Source of the DNA: Fodinibacter sp038330415 | GTDB lineage: Bacteria; Actinomycetota; Actinomycetes; Actinomycetales; Dermatophilaceae | Direction: 5' to 3' | Length of the DNA: 38,525 nucleotides | NCBI GenBank assembly: GCA_038330415.1 | Contig: JBBQNZ010000019.1 | Span: 1-38,525, forward strand | Program-made: the position numbers and the translations under genes | Shown here: positions 22,941-31,857 of the stretch, in pieces | Position numbering within the stretch: the first letter of the stretch is position 1 | How the letters are laid out: each line of letters begins with the position of its first letter | Notes under the pieces: model-generated | Database searches by the model: none | What the model was told of the DNA's origin: nothing | What the model saw: the letters and a program-made list of their open reading frames with translations, nothing else

Positions 22941-24193
22941 CGACCCCCACCCACCCGGTCGATCGCGCGCTGCAGGAGCCGACCGAGCGGGCCTCGCGGC
23001 TCTGGGTCACCTGGCTGGTGCTGGCCAGCATCGGGCTGTGGTCGGGCTTCTTCGGACCCATCCAGGTGCTGCTCGCCCAGCAGTCCGAGGCGATCTCGCC
23101 CGACCACAAGGCCGGCGTGCTGTCGCTGGTGACCGGCGTGGGCGCGCTGGTGTCGACGCTGCTGAACCCCGTGTGGGGCGCCTTCTCCGACCGCACGACG
23201 CTGCGGATGGGGCGCCGGCTGCCGTGGGTGCTCGGGGGTGCGGTCGGCGGTGCCGTGGCGATGCTGCTGCTGTCCGGTGCCGACTCGGTGTGGCGGCTGG
23301 TGCTCGCCTGGGCGCTCGCACAGGCGTCCCTGAACGCGATGCTCGCCGCCATCACGGCGACCGTGCCCGACCAGGTGCCGACCCGCGATCGGGGGGTGGT
23401 TGGCGGCGTGCTCTCGATCGCCCAGACCGGCGGCGTCATCGTGGGGTCCGGCATCGCGGCGGCGACCGGCAGCATCGCCGCCGGCTACCTCACCATCGCG
23501 GTGGTGCTGGTCGTCACGACCCTGCCGTATGCCGTGAACTCCCGCGATATCGCGCTGCCCCGCGAGCTGCGCCCCGAGTTCCGCTGGGGCACGTTCCTGC
23601 GCAGCTTCTGGGTGTCGCCGCGCCAGTACCCCGACTTCGGCTGGGCCTGGCTCACCCGGTTCCTGATGAACCTGGGCAACTCGATCCTCATCCTCTACCT
23701 GCTCTTCTACCTCAAGGACGAGGTCGACCTCTCCGACGACGCCGCCGAGGACGCCGTCTTCACCCTCACGGCCGTCTACGGCCTGGTCACCGTGGTCACG
23801 GCCCTGGTGGGCGGCTGGTGGTCGGACCGGATCGGCCGGCGCAAGCCGCTCGTCATCTGGTCGGGCCTGATCGCCGCCGCCGCGCTGACGCTGTTCGCGT
23901 TCGTGCACACGATGCCGGCCGCCTACGTGGGGGCGGTGGTGCTCGGCATCGGCTTCGGCGCCTACACCGCCGTCGACTTCGCGCTCATCACACAGGTGCT
24001 CCCCGGTGCGGGGGACCGGGCCAAGGACCTCGGCGTGATCAACATCGCCAACGCGCTGCCGCAGGTGCTGGCGCCGGTGCTCGCCGCCGCGGTGCTCGGG
24101 CTGGGGCTCGGCTACCCGGGCCTGTACCTGCTGGCCGCCGCCGTCAGCGTGCTCGGCTCGGTGCTCGTGCGCCGGATCCGGTCGGTCGACTGA
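22937..24193 (+). CDS. MFS transporter, GPH/SLC45-like sugar carrier
   Basis: A 418-residue protein with twelve predicted membrane helices. Between helices 2 and 3 lies WGAFSDRTTLRMGRRLPWVL, the RxGRRxP pattern of glycoside-pentoside-hexuronide and sucrose-type MFS proteins. WWSDRIGRRKPLV is the equivalent loop in the second half. It probably imports a disaccharide or glucoside by H+ or cation symport for the coupled GH1 enzyme. GTG 22937 overlaps the GH1 stop by four bases. The gene ends just before a large perfect inverted repeat and converges on pgm. Export of a product made by the upstream genes is an alternative. Confidence 0.88.
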   Translation: MTTPTHPVDRALQEPTERASRLWVTWLVLASIGLWSGFFGPIQVLLAQQSEAISPDHKAGVLSLVTGVGALVSTLLNPVWGAFSDRTTLRMGRRLPWVLGGAVGGAVAMLLLSGADSVWRLVLAWALAQASLNAMLAAITATVPDQVPTRDRGVVGGVLSIAQTGGVIVGSGIAAATGSIAAGYLTIAVVLVVTTLPYAVNSRDIALPRELRPEFRWGTFLRSFWVSPRQYPDFGWAWLTRFLMNLGNSILILYLLFYLKDEVDLSDDAAEDAVFTLTAVYGLVTVVTALVGGWWSDRIGRRKPLVIWSGLIAAAALTLFAFVHTMPAAYVGAVVLGIGFGAYTAVDFALITQVLPGAGDRAKDLGVINIANALPQVLAPVLAAAVLGLGLGYPGLYLLAAAVSVLGSVLVRRIRSVD

Positions 24194-24197
24194 CCCG

Positions 24198-24259
24198 GTC
24201 GAGAGTAGAGAACACGCCGTGTGCCCCGAAGGGTCCCCGGCGTGTTCTCTACTCTCGAC
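24198..24259. terminator. 22-bp perfect inverted repeat between convergent genes
   Basis: Arms 24198-24219 and 24238-24259 are exact reverse complements, each containing GAGAGTAGAGAACACG. The 18-nt loop includes a small CCC-GAA-GGG stem. It lies in the gap between the convergent MFS and pgm genes, where it could end transcription from both sides. No T-tract follows on either strand. Its AT-richer arms stand out from the surroundings, so a mobile palindromic repeat is an alternative. Confidence 0.6.
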
Positions 24260-24268
24260 GAGCGCGGA

Positions 24269-25933
<1,665 letters not shown>

Positions 25934-25940
25934 GGCACCG

Positions 25941-25946
25941 ATCCTG
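25941..25946 (-). promoter_or_regulatory. -10-like box, leaderless promoter of pgm
   Basis: CAGGAT on the minus strand, seven bases before ATG 25933; no Shine-Dalgarno sequence. Confidence 0.4.
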
Positions 25947-26025
25947 TCAGAGCGGGGGTGTGCACGACAGCCTGAGGTGTTGGGGACATCACAGCCGGAA
26001 CGTCTCCTACGCACTGTAGTTCTGA

Positions 26026-26041
26026 ATACCCGCATGGGTAT
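26026..26041. promoter_or_regulatory. CsoR/CstR-type operator of the sulfur operon
   Basis: ATACCC-GCAT-GGGTAT is a perfect 6-bp inverted repeat with a 4-bp spacer, the form bound by CsoR/RcnR-family repressors (TACCC...GGGTA). Its right arm overlaps the TATCGT -10. Because the operon encodes sulfide/persulfide proteins, a CstR-like persulfide sensor is the likely binder, though a copper-sensing CsoR would use a similar site. No such regulator gene is in the window. Confidence 0.6.
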
Positions 26042-26044
26042 CGT
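26039..26044 (+). promoter_or_regulatory. -10 box, leaderless promoter of the sulfur operon
   Basis: TATCGT is followed by six bases and ATG 26051. The GAGG just before ATG is too close to act as a ribosome binding site for it, which supports leaderless initiation. Confidence 0.5.
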
Positions 26045-26050
26045 CGAGGC

Positions 26051-27295
26051 ATGACCACCACTATGAAGAACCTCGTGGTGCTCGGCGCGGGAACGGCCGG
26101 CACCATGGTCGTCAACAAGCTCCGGCGCGCCCTGCCCACCACGGAGTGGACCATCACCGTCGTCGACCGCGACGACATCCACGACTACCAGCCTGGCTAC
26201 CTGTTCATGGCCTTCGGCACCAACAGCCCCGAGCAGGTCCGTCGCGAGAAGCACCCCTTCATCGGCTCGGGCATCGAGCTGGTGCTGGCCGAGGTCGACC
26301 GGGTCGACGCCGACGCCCGGGTCGTGCACCTGGCCGGAAGCCGCGAGCTGCCCTACGACCAGCTGGTCATCGCCACCGGGACCACGCCCCGCCCCGACCA
26401 GGTGCCCGGCACGCTCGGCCCGCAGTGGCGCAAGGAGGTCGGCGAGTTCTACACCTACGAGGGCGCGCTCGCCCTGCACGACCAGCTCGCCGCGTTCAGT
26501 GGCGGGCGCCTCGTCGTGCACATCACCGAGATGCCGATCAAGTGCCCCGTCGCCCCGCTGGAGTTCACCTTCCTGGCCGACGACTTCCTCGCCAAGCGTG
26601 GCCTGCGCGACCGCACCGAGATCGTCTACGTGACCCCGCTCGACGGCGCGTTCACGAAGCCGGTCGCCAGCGCGGCCCTGGGCTCGATGCTCGAGGAGAA
26701 GGGCGTCACCGTCGAGCCCGACTTCATGATCGAGCGGATCGACCAGGACCGGAAGGTGATCGTGTCCTACGACGAGCGCGAGATCGCCTACGACCTGCTC
26801 GTGACCATCCCACTCAACATGGGTGCCGACTTCGTCGCCCGCTCGGGCCTGGGCGACGAGCTGAACTACGTGCCGGTCGACAAGCACACGATGCAGTCGA
26901 CCGCCCACCCGGAGATCTGGGCCCTCGGTGACGCGGGCAACCTGCCCACCTCCAAGGCCGGGTCGGTCGCGCACTTCTCGGTCGAGGTCTTCGTCGAGAA
27001 CTTCCTCCAGCTGGCGGCCGGCAAGCCCATGACCCACTCCTTCGACGGGCACGCCAACTGCTTCGTGGAGTCCGGGCACTTCAAGGCGCTGCTCCTGGAC
27101 TTCAACTACGACACCCAGCCCCTGACCGGCCACTTCCCCTTCCCGAAGGTGGGCCCCATGAAGCTGCTCGGGGAGTCGCACGCCAACCACCTCGGCAAGC
27201 TGGCGTTCCGGCACATCTACTGGAACGCCCTGCTCCCCGGCCGGCCGATCGGCCTGCCGGCCGACATGTCGATGACCGGCAAGAACCCCGTCTAA
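26051..27295 (+). CDS. Sulfide:quinone oxidoreductase-like flavoprotein
   Basis: A 414-residue FAD-dependent disulfide oxidoreductase of the SQR family. The dinucleotide motif is VLGAGTAGTMV (10-20), the second FAD block is ALGDAGNLPTSKAGSVAHF (291-309), and ATGTTPRPD is the linker. Cys165 (IKCPVAP) and Cys337 (HANCFVES) match the two redox Cys that carry the persulfide/trisulfide in SQRs; the third Cys of some types is absent. The C-terminus has a short amphipathic region that could meet the membrane quinone pool. It would oxidise sulfide to a persulfide for transfer to the downstream carriers. Start: ATG 26051 fits the leaderless promoter; ATG 26063 (MKNLVVLGAG) is the alternative. An NADH- or thiol-linked role is possible. 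Confidence 0.85.
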   Translation: MTTTMKNLVVLGAGTAGTMVVNKLRRALPTTEWTITVVDRDDIHDYQPGYLFMAFGTNSPEQVRREKHPFIGSGIELVLAEVDRVDADARVVHLAGSRELPYDQLVIATGTTPRPDQVPGTLGPQWRKEVGEFYTYEGALALHDQLAAFSGGRLVVHITEMPIKCPVAPLEFTFLADDFLAKRGLRDRTEIVYVTPLDGAFTKPVASAALGSMLEEKGVTVEPDFMIERIDQDRKVIVSYDEREIAYDLLVTIPLNMGADFVARSGLGDELNYVPVDKHTMQSTAHPEIWALGDAGNLPTSKAGSVAHFSVEVFVENFLQLAAGKPMTHSFDGHANCFVESGHFKALLLDFNYDTQPLTGHFPFPKVGPMKLLGESHANHLGKLAFRHIYWNALLPGRPIGLPADMSMTGKNPV

Positions 27296-27321
27296 CCCCA
27301 CGTCAGGAGATGCACACCACC

Positions 27322-27636
27322 ATGACCACCACCATGATCGCCGGCCACGAGGTCGACGTGAACGAGGAGGGCTTCCTCACCCAGCCCGCCCAGTGGGACG
27401 AGTCGCTCGCGCCCGAGCTCGCCAAGGCGATCGGCCTGGAGCTCACCGACGCCCACTGGACCCTCATCCGCTTCCTGCGCGACGACTACGCCGTGCAGGG
27501 CGAGACCGCGACGCTGCGCCGCGTGTCGACCCAGACCGGCACCCCCGTCAAGGCGCTGTTCGCGCTGTTCCCGGTCAAGCCCGCCAAGAAGATGGCCTAC
27601 GTCTCCGGGCTGCCCAAGCCGAAGGGATGTGTCTGA
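27322..27636 (+). CDS. TusE/DsrC-family sulfur carrier, single C-terminal cysteine
   Basis: A 104-residue DsrC-fold protein. The N-terminal beta-hairpin reads IAGHEVDVNEEGFLTQPAQW, the helical core LTDAHWTLIRFLRDDYA, and the flexible arm ends GLPKPKGCV. Cys103, the penultimate residue, is the conserved persulfide-carrying CysA. The second Cys found about 11 residues upstream in dissimilatory DsrC is Ala92 here, so it resembles TusE-like carriers and cannot form the internal disulfide. Start: AGGAG (27305-27309) runs directly into ATG 27310, which leaves no spacing, so ATG 27322 is more likely. It lies 26 nt after the SQR stop. It probably accepts sulfane sulfur from the SQR or DsrE2-like partner. 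Confidence 0.88.
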   Translation: MTTTMIAGHEVDVNEEGFLTQPAQWDESLAPELAKAIGLELTDAHWTLIRFLRDDYAVQGETATLRRVSTQTGTPVKALFALFPVKPAKKMAYVSGLPKPKGCV

Positions 27637-27639
27637 GCC

Positions 27640-28203
27640 ATGACCGCCACCGACACCACGCCGGATGCCGTTCCCGCCGCCGCGCCGATGATCGTCCCGT
27701 CGTTCGACAACGCGGGCAGTGAGGGCCGCAAGCTCGCCATCATCTGCTCCAAGGGCAGCCTCGACATGGCCTACCCCGGCCTGATCCTCGCCAACGCCGC
27801 CCTGGGAGAGGGCATCGAGACCCACCTGTTCTTCACCTTCTGGGGCTTCGACATGATCAACAAGGCGACGATGGGCGACCTGAAGTTCTCCTTCGTGGGC
27901 AACACCGCGATGCACCCGCCGGGCCACAGCGGCATGGGCATCCACCACATGCTCGGTGCCCTTCCCGGCGCCACGGCTGCCGCGACCGCCATGCTCAAGA
28001 AGCAGATCGCCGAGCAGGACGTGCCCGAGGTCCCGGAGTTCCTCGAGCTGCTCTCGGCCTCCGGCGCCCACCTGTGGGCGTGCCGGATGTCGGCCGACAT
28101 GAACCACCTCACCGAGGACGACCTCTACGAGGGCGTCGAGGCGATCATCTCGGCGAGCGACTTCATTGAGCTCACCGACGGCGCCCAGCTGCTCTTCATC
28201 TGA
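27640..28203 (+). CDS. DsrE2-like sulfurtransferase (DsrE/DsrF/DrsH family)
   Basis: A 187-residue protein. A disordered N-terminal stretch of about 28 residues precedes the DsrE fold. Cys36 (LAIICSKGSLD) and Cys148 (LWACRMSAD) are the two conserved DsrE2 cysteines, and FFTFWGFDMI is a typical hydrophobic segment. DsrE2 proteins move sulfane sulfur between rhodanese, TusA and other carriers; here neither rhodanese nor TusA is adjacent, so the partner is likely the TusE/DsrC-like protein. ATG 27640 comes three bases after the previous stop, with AAGGGA upstream. The gene ends four bases before the convergent glgB stop, leaving no room for a terminator. Confidence 0.88.
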   Translation: MTATDTTPDAVPAAAPMIVPSFDNAGSEGRKLAIICSKGSLDMAYPGLILANAALGEGIETHLFFTFWGFDMINKATMGDLKFSFVGNTAMHPPGHSGMGIHHMLGALPGATAAATAMLKKQIAEQDVPEVPEFLELLSASGAHLWACRMSADMNHLTEDDLYEGVEAIISASDFIELTDGAQLLFI

Positions 28204-28207
28204 CCCG

Positions 28208-30403
28208 CTAGCTCGCCGCGGGCGCCAGGTAGAGCGTGGCCAGCCTGGCGACCCGCACCGTCACGGAGTAGGGCTGGTCGTGCCACGGCGACGCCTCGGC
28301 ATCCAGCACCGCGCCGGCCTGGCTGGGGCTGCTGCCCTCGTCGAAGCCGCTGGTGTCGAGCACGACCTCCCAGCGCCCGCCCCGGGGCACCCCGACGCGC
28401 ACCCACGCCTTGTCGTCGCCGCTGTAGTTGACCACGGTGGCCACGACGTCGCCGCGCTGGTCGGCCTGGGCGAAGCGCAGGTAGGACAGCACGTTGCCGG
28501 TGTTGTCGTCGGCGTCGAGCCAGCGGAAGCCGGCCGGCTGCGAGTCGAGCTCCCACATCGCCGGGTGCTCGCGGTAGAGCGTGTTGAGCTCCTTGACCAA
28601 GGCGTGCACCCGGTAGTGCGCAGCGTGGTCGAGCAGCCACCAGTCGAGCGAGCGGCCGTCAGCCCACTCACCGGGCTGGGCGAACTCGCAGCCCATGAAG
28701 AGCAGCTGCTTGCCGGGGTGGCTCCACATGTAGGCGAGGAACGCCCGCAGCGTTGCGAGCTGGTCCTCGCGCGACCCGGGGATCTTGGTGAGCAGCGAGC
28801 CCTTGCCGTGCACGACCTCGTCGTGGCTGATCGGCAGCAGGTAGTTCTCGCTGAAGGCGTACATCAGCGAGAAGGTGAGCAGGTTGTGGTGGTACTGCCG
28901 GTGGATCGGCTCCTCCTTGAGGTAGCGCAGGGTGTCGTTCATCCACCCCATGTTCCACTTCAGCCCGAAGCCGAGCCCGCCGCTCGAGGTCTCCTTGGTG
29001 ACCCCCGGCCACGAGGTCGACTCCTCGGCGATGGTGACGATGCCTGGCACGAGCTTGTACGCCGTGGCGTTCGCCTCCTGGAGCAGGCCGATGGCCTCGA
29101 GGTACTCGCGGCCCCCGTGCACGTTGGGGATCCACTCGCCGTCCTTGCGCGAGTAGTCGAGGTAGAGCATCGAGGCGACGGCGTCGACCCGCAGCCCGTC
29201 GATGTGGAACTCCTCGAGCCAGTACAGCGCGTTGGCCACCAGGAAGTTGCGCACCTCGAGCCGGCCGAAGTCGAACACGTGGGTGCCCCAGTCGGGCTGG
29301 TCACCGCGCCGCGGGTCGGGGTGCTCGTAGAGCGGTAGGCCGTCGAAGCGGGCCAAAGCGAACGCGTCGCGCGGGAAGTGCCCCGGCACCCAGTCGAGGA
29401 TGACGCCGATGCCGGCCTGGTGCAGCCGGTCGACGAGGTACTTGAAGTCGTCGGGGGTGCCGAAGCGCGCAGTCGGCGCGTAGTAGCCGGTGACCTGGTA
29501 GCCCCACGACGGGCCGTACGGGTGCTCCATCACCGGCAGCAGCTCGACGTGCGTGAAGCCGAGGTCGGAGACGTAGTTGACGAGGTGCTCGGCCAGGTCG
29601 CGGTAGGACATGCCCTGGCGCCACGAGCCCAGGTGCACCTCGTAGACGCTCATCGGGCCGTCGTGCGGGTTGCGCCCGGTGCGCTCGTCCATCCACGTCG
29701 TGTCGGCCCACGCATGGGTGGAGCTGTCGACGACGGAGCCGGTGTTGGGCGGGGTCTCGGTGCGCCGCGCCATCGGGTCGGCCTTGGTGCGCACCACGTC
29801 GTCGGCGCCGCGGATCTCGTACTTGTAGATGTTGCCGACGCCCACTTCGGGCACGAACAGCTCCCACACCCCGGAGGAGCCGATCAGCCGCATCGGGTGG
29901 ATGCGGCCGTCCCAGTCGTTGAAGTCACCGATGACCCGCACTGCCTTGGCCCGCGGCGCCCACACCGCGAAGGCCACGCCGCGCACGTTGCCCAGCGGCC
30001 CGGGGTACTCGTGCAGCCGTGACCCGAGCACGGTCCAGAGCTGCTCGTGGCGGCCCTCGTTGACCAGGTGCAGGTCGACCTCGCCGAGGGTCGGCGCGAA
30101 CCGGTAGGGGTCGTCGTGCAGGTGCTCGATGCCGTCGGCCCACGCCACGAGCAGGCGGTAGTCCATGGTGCGGGTCGCGTCGGGGCGCACCGCGGTCCAC
30201 ACGCCCTCGGCCTCGTGCGCCAGCTCCAGCTCGGCGCCGTCCTCGAAGCGCACCCGCACCGACTGCGCCAGCGGCTTCAGCACCCGGATCCGCAGCCCAC
30301 CGGGCTCGAGGTGCTGACCGAGGAGGTCGTGCGGCTGCTGGTGTCGTCCCTGGACGAGGGCGGTGATCGCGCCGCCGACCTCGGGGCTGGGCGTGGGGGT
30401 CAC
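28208..30403 (-). CDS. glgB: 1,4-alpha-glucan branching enzyme
   Basis: A 731-residue GH13_9 enzyme that forms alpha-1,6 branches in the maltosyl glucan made by GlgE. Order: an N-terminal beta domain (about 20-115), a CBM48-like domain (about 120-220), the catalytic barrel and a C-terminal beta domain. Nucleophile Asp is in GLRVDAVASMLY, the acid Glu in IAEEST, and the transition-state Asp in SHDEVVHGK. EHPYGPSWGYQVTGYYAPT is the typical GlgB block. GTG 30403 overlaps the maltokinase stop (GTGA). It is the last gene of the glgE-treS-mak-glgB operon and converges on the sulfur operon with a four-base gap. Confidence 0.96.
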   Translation of the reverse strand: MTPTPSPEVGGAITALVQGRHQQPHDLLGQHLEPGGLRIRVLKPLAQSVRVRFEDGAELELAHEAEGVWTAVRPDATRTMDYRLLVAWADGIEHLHDDPYRFAPTLGEVDLHLVNEGRHEQLWTVLGSRLHEYPGPLGNVRGVAFAVWAPRAKAVRVIGDFNDWDGRIHPMRLIGSSGVWELFVPEVGVGNIYKYEIRGADDVVRTKADPMARRTETPPNTGSVVDSSTHAWADTTWMDERTGRNPHDGPMSVYEVHLGSWRQGMSYRDLAEHLVNYVSDLGFTHVELLPVMEHPYGPSWGYQVTGYYAPTARFGTPDDFKYLVDRLHQAGIGVILDWVPGHFPRDAFALARFDGLPLYEHPDPRRGDQPDWGTHVFDFGRLEVRNFLVANALYWLEEFHIDGLRVDAVASMLYLDYSRKDGEWIPNVHGGREYLEAIGLLQEANATAYKLVPGIVTIAEESTSWPGVTKETSSGGLGFGLKWNMGWMNDTLRYLKEEPIHRQYHHNLLTFSLMYAFSENYLLPISHDEVVHGKGSLLTKIPGSREDQLATLRAFLAYMWSHPGKQLLFMGCEFAQPGEWADGRSLDWWLLDHAAHYRVHALVKELNTLYREHPAMWELDSQPAGFRWLDADDNTGNVLSYLRFAQADQRGDVVATVVNYSGDDKAWVRVGVPRGGRWEVVLDTSGFDEGSSPSQAGAVLDAEASPWHDQPYSVTVRVARLATLYLAPAAS

Positions 30404-31857
30404 GACGGGTCTCCTTGCGTGGTGGGGTGCTGCGAGAAGTGAGCGGTGAGGCGGCGCACGGCGCCCAGGGGGATGGCGACCCAGCCCGGGCGGTTGCGGG
30501 CCTCGTAGACGACCTCGTACATCGCCTTGTCGAGCTCGAACGCGGCGAGCAGGGCCCCGAGGGAGCGGGGGTCCTGTCCGGCGCGGGTGGCGTACCCGTC
30601 GAGGAAGGCCTGCTGGGCCGAGGTGACCCAGTCGCGGGCGGAGACCCCGCCGGCCTGCTCCCGGGTGCCACCGACATAGTCGAAGCTGCGCAGCATCCCG
30701 GCGACGTCGCGCACCCACAGGTCGGGCAGCGAGCGCTCCGACAGCGGCCGCAGCGGCTCGCCCTCAAAGTCGAGCAGCACCCAGCCGCGCTCGGGGGAGT
30801 ACAGCACCTGGCCGAGGTGGTAGTCGCCGTGGATACGTTGCAGCGCAGGCCAGCTCGCGTCGGCAGCCGCGTCGAGCACCGCGTCGACGCGGCCTCGGAC
30901 ATCCTCGAGCCCGGGCTCCTCGGCGACGGCGGCCTCGAAGCGGGCCCGCATCTCGGCGACGATCGTCGCCGCCTGCTCGGGCGTGGTGGGCGCCGTGCCG
31001 AGCGACTCGGCGAGGGTGCGGTGCACCTCGGCGGTGGCCTCGCCCAACGCCCGGGCCGGCCCGGTGAAGTCGGTGCCCGCCTCGGCCGCGTGCAGCGCGA
31101 CGCGCCAGGCATCCTCGACGCCGGGCAGGAACTCCTGCGCGAAGGCCAGGTGCCCGGATGCCGGCTGGTCGCCCTCGGTGCCCGGGTGCGGCCAGTGCCC
31201 GGTCACCGACCCGACGACCGCGGGCACCCGGCCCGAGCCGGCGTCGACGAGCGCGCCCTGGAGCACGACGTCGGGGTTCTCACCGGGGGAGAGCATCCGG
31301 AAGACCTTGACGATGAGCGGGGTGTGGTGTCCGTCGGGCAGGTCGCAGTCGAGGATGACCGAGGTGTTGGACTGCTCACCGGACAGCACCCGCGAGGTGC
31401 GCACGTGCACCTCGCTGCCCCAGCTCGGTTGCGGCACACCAGCCACCGACTCCTCGACCGCTCCGGACACCTTCGACGACGCGGCCTGCACCCGGCCCTG
31501 CAGCAACTCGAGCAGCTGGGCGGCGTAGACCGGGTCGTGCGGGCCGTCGTAGACCCACCGGCGCCCGAGCACCGAGTGCTCCATGGTGCCGACCAGGGCG
31601 TGGTCGGCGCTGCCGAGCGGCTCGCCACGGTAGGTGAGCGGCACCTGGTAGACGACCGGCTCGGGCCCGGCCTCGTCGGCCAGGATGAGCGTCTCGACCC
31701 CCACCTCGCCTGCCGGGTCGTCGAGGCGCCAGGTGGCGAGCACCCGCAGCCTGGGCTGCTGTCCCTTCGCGGCGTACCAGCGTTGCTCGCCCATCCAGCC
31801 CGAGACCAGCTCGACCTTGGTCGGGCTCAGGGACGCGCCGGTGTGGATCTCAGCCAC
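30400..31857 (-). CDS. mak: Maltokinase
   Basis: A 485-residue kinase (Pep2/Mak) that phosphorylates maltose with ATP to alpha-maltose-1-phosphate, the substrate of GlgE. An N-terminal cap (about 1-130, with GEQRWYAAKG) precedes an aminoglycoside-phosphotransferase-like fold. The catalytic loop is HGDYHLGQVL, the metal-binding motif VLLDFEGEP, and the ATP-Lys lies near LIVKVFRML. GTG 31857 overlaps the treS stop by eight bases; GTG 31866 is another possible start. It is a separate gene, not fused to TreS as in some actinobacteria, but strict overlap would keep expression matched. Confidence 0.93.
   Translation of the reverse strand: MAEIHTGASLSPTKVELVSGWMGEQRWYAAKGQQPRLRVLATWRLDDPAGEVGVETLILADEAGPEPVVYQVPLTYRGEPLGSADHALVGTMEHSVLGRRWVYDGPHDPVYAAQLLELLQGRVQAASSKVSGAVEESVAGVPQPSWGSEVHVRTSRVLSGEQSNTSVILDCDLPDGHHTPLIVKVFRMLSPGENPDVVLQGALVDAGSGRVPAVVGSVTGHWPHPGTEGDQPASGHLAFAQEFLPGVEDAWRVALHAAEAGTDFTGPARALGEATAEVHRTLAESLGTAPTTPEQAATIVAEMRARFEAAVAEEPGLEDVRGRVDAVLDAAADASWPALQRIHGDYHLGQVLYSPERGWVLLDFEGEPLRPLSERSLPDLWVRDVAGMLRSFDYVGGTREQAGGVSARDWVTSAQQAFLDGYATRAGQDPRSLGALLAAFELDKAMYEVVYEARNRPGWVAIPLGAVRRLTAHFSQHPTTQGDPS

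Noticed and set aside
25934..27301. Upstream extension of the pgm frame over the sulfur operon
   Set aside because: Pgm homology begins at the ATG at 25933, which has a promoter; the extension is antisense to the SQR-like gene.
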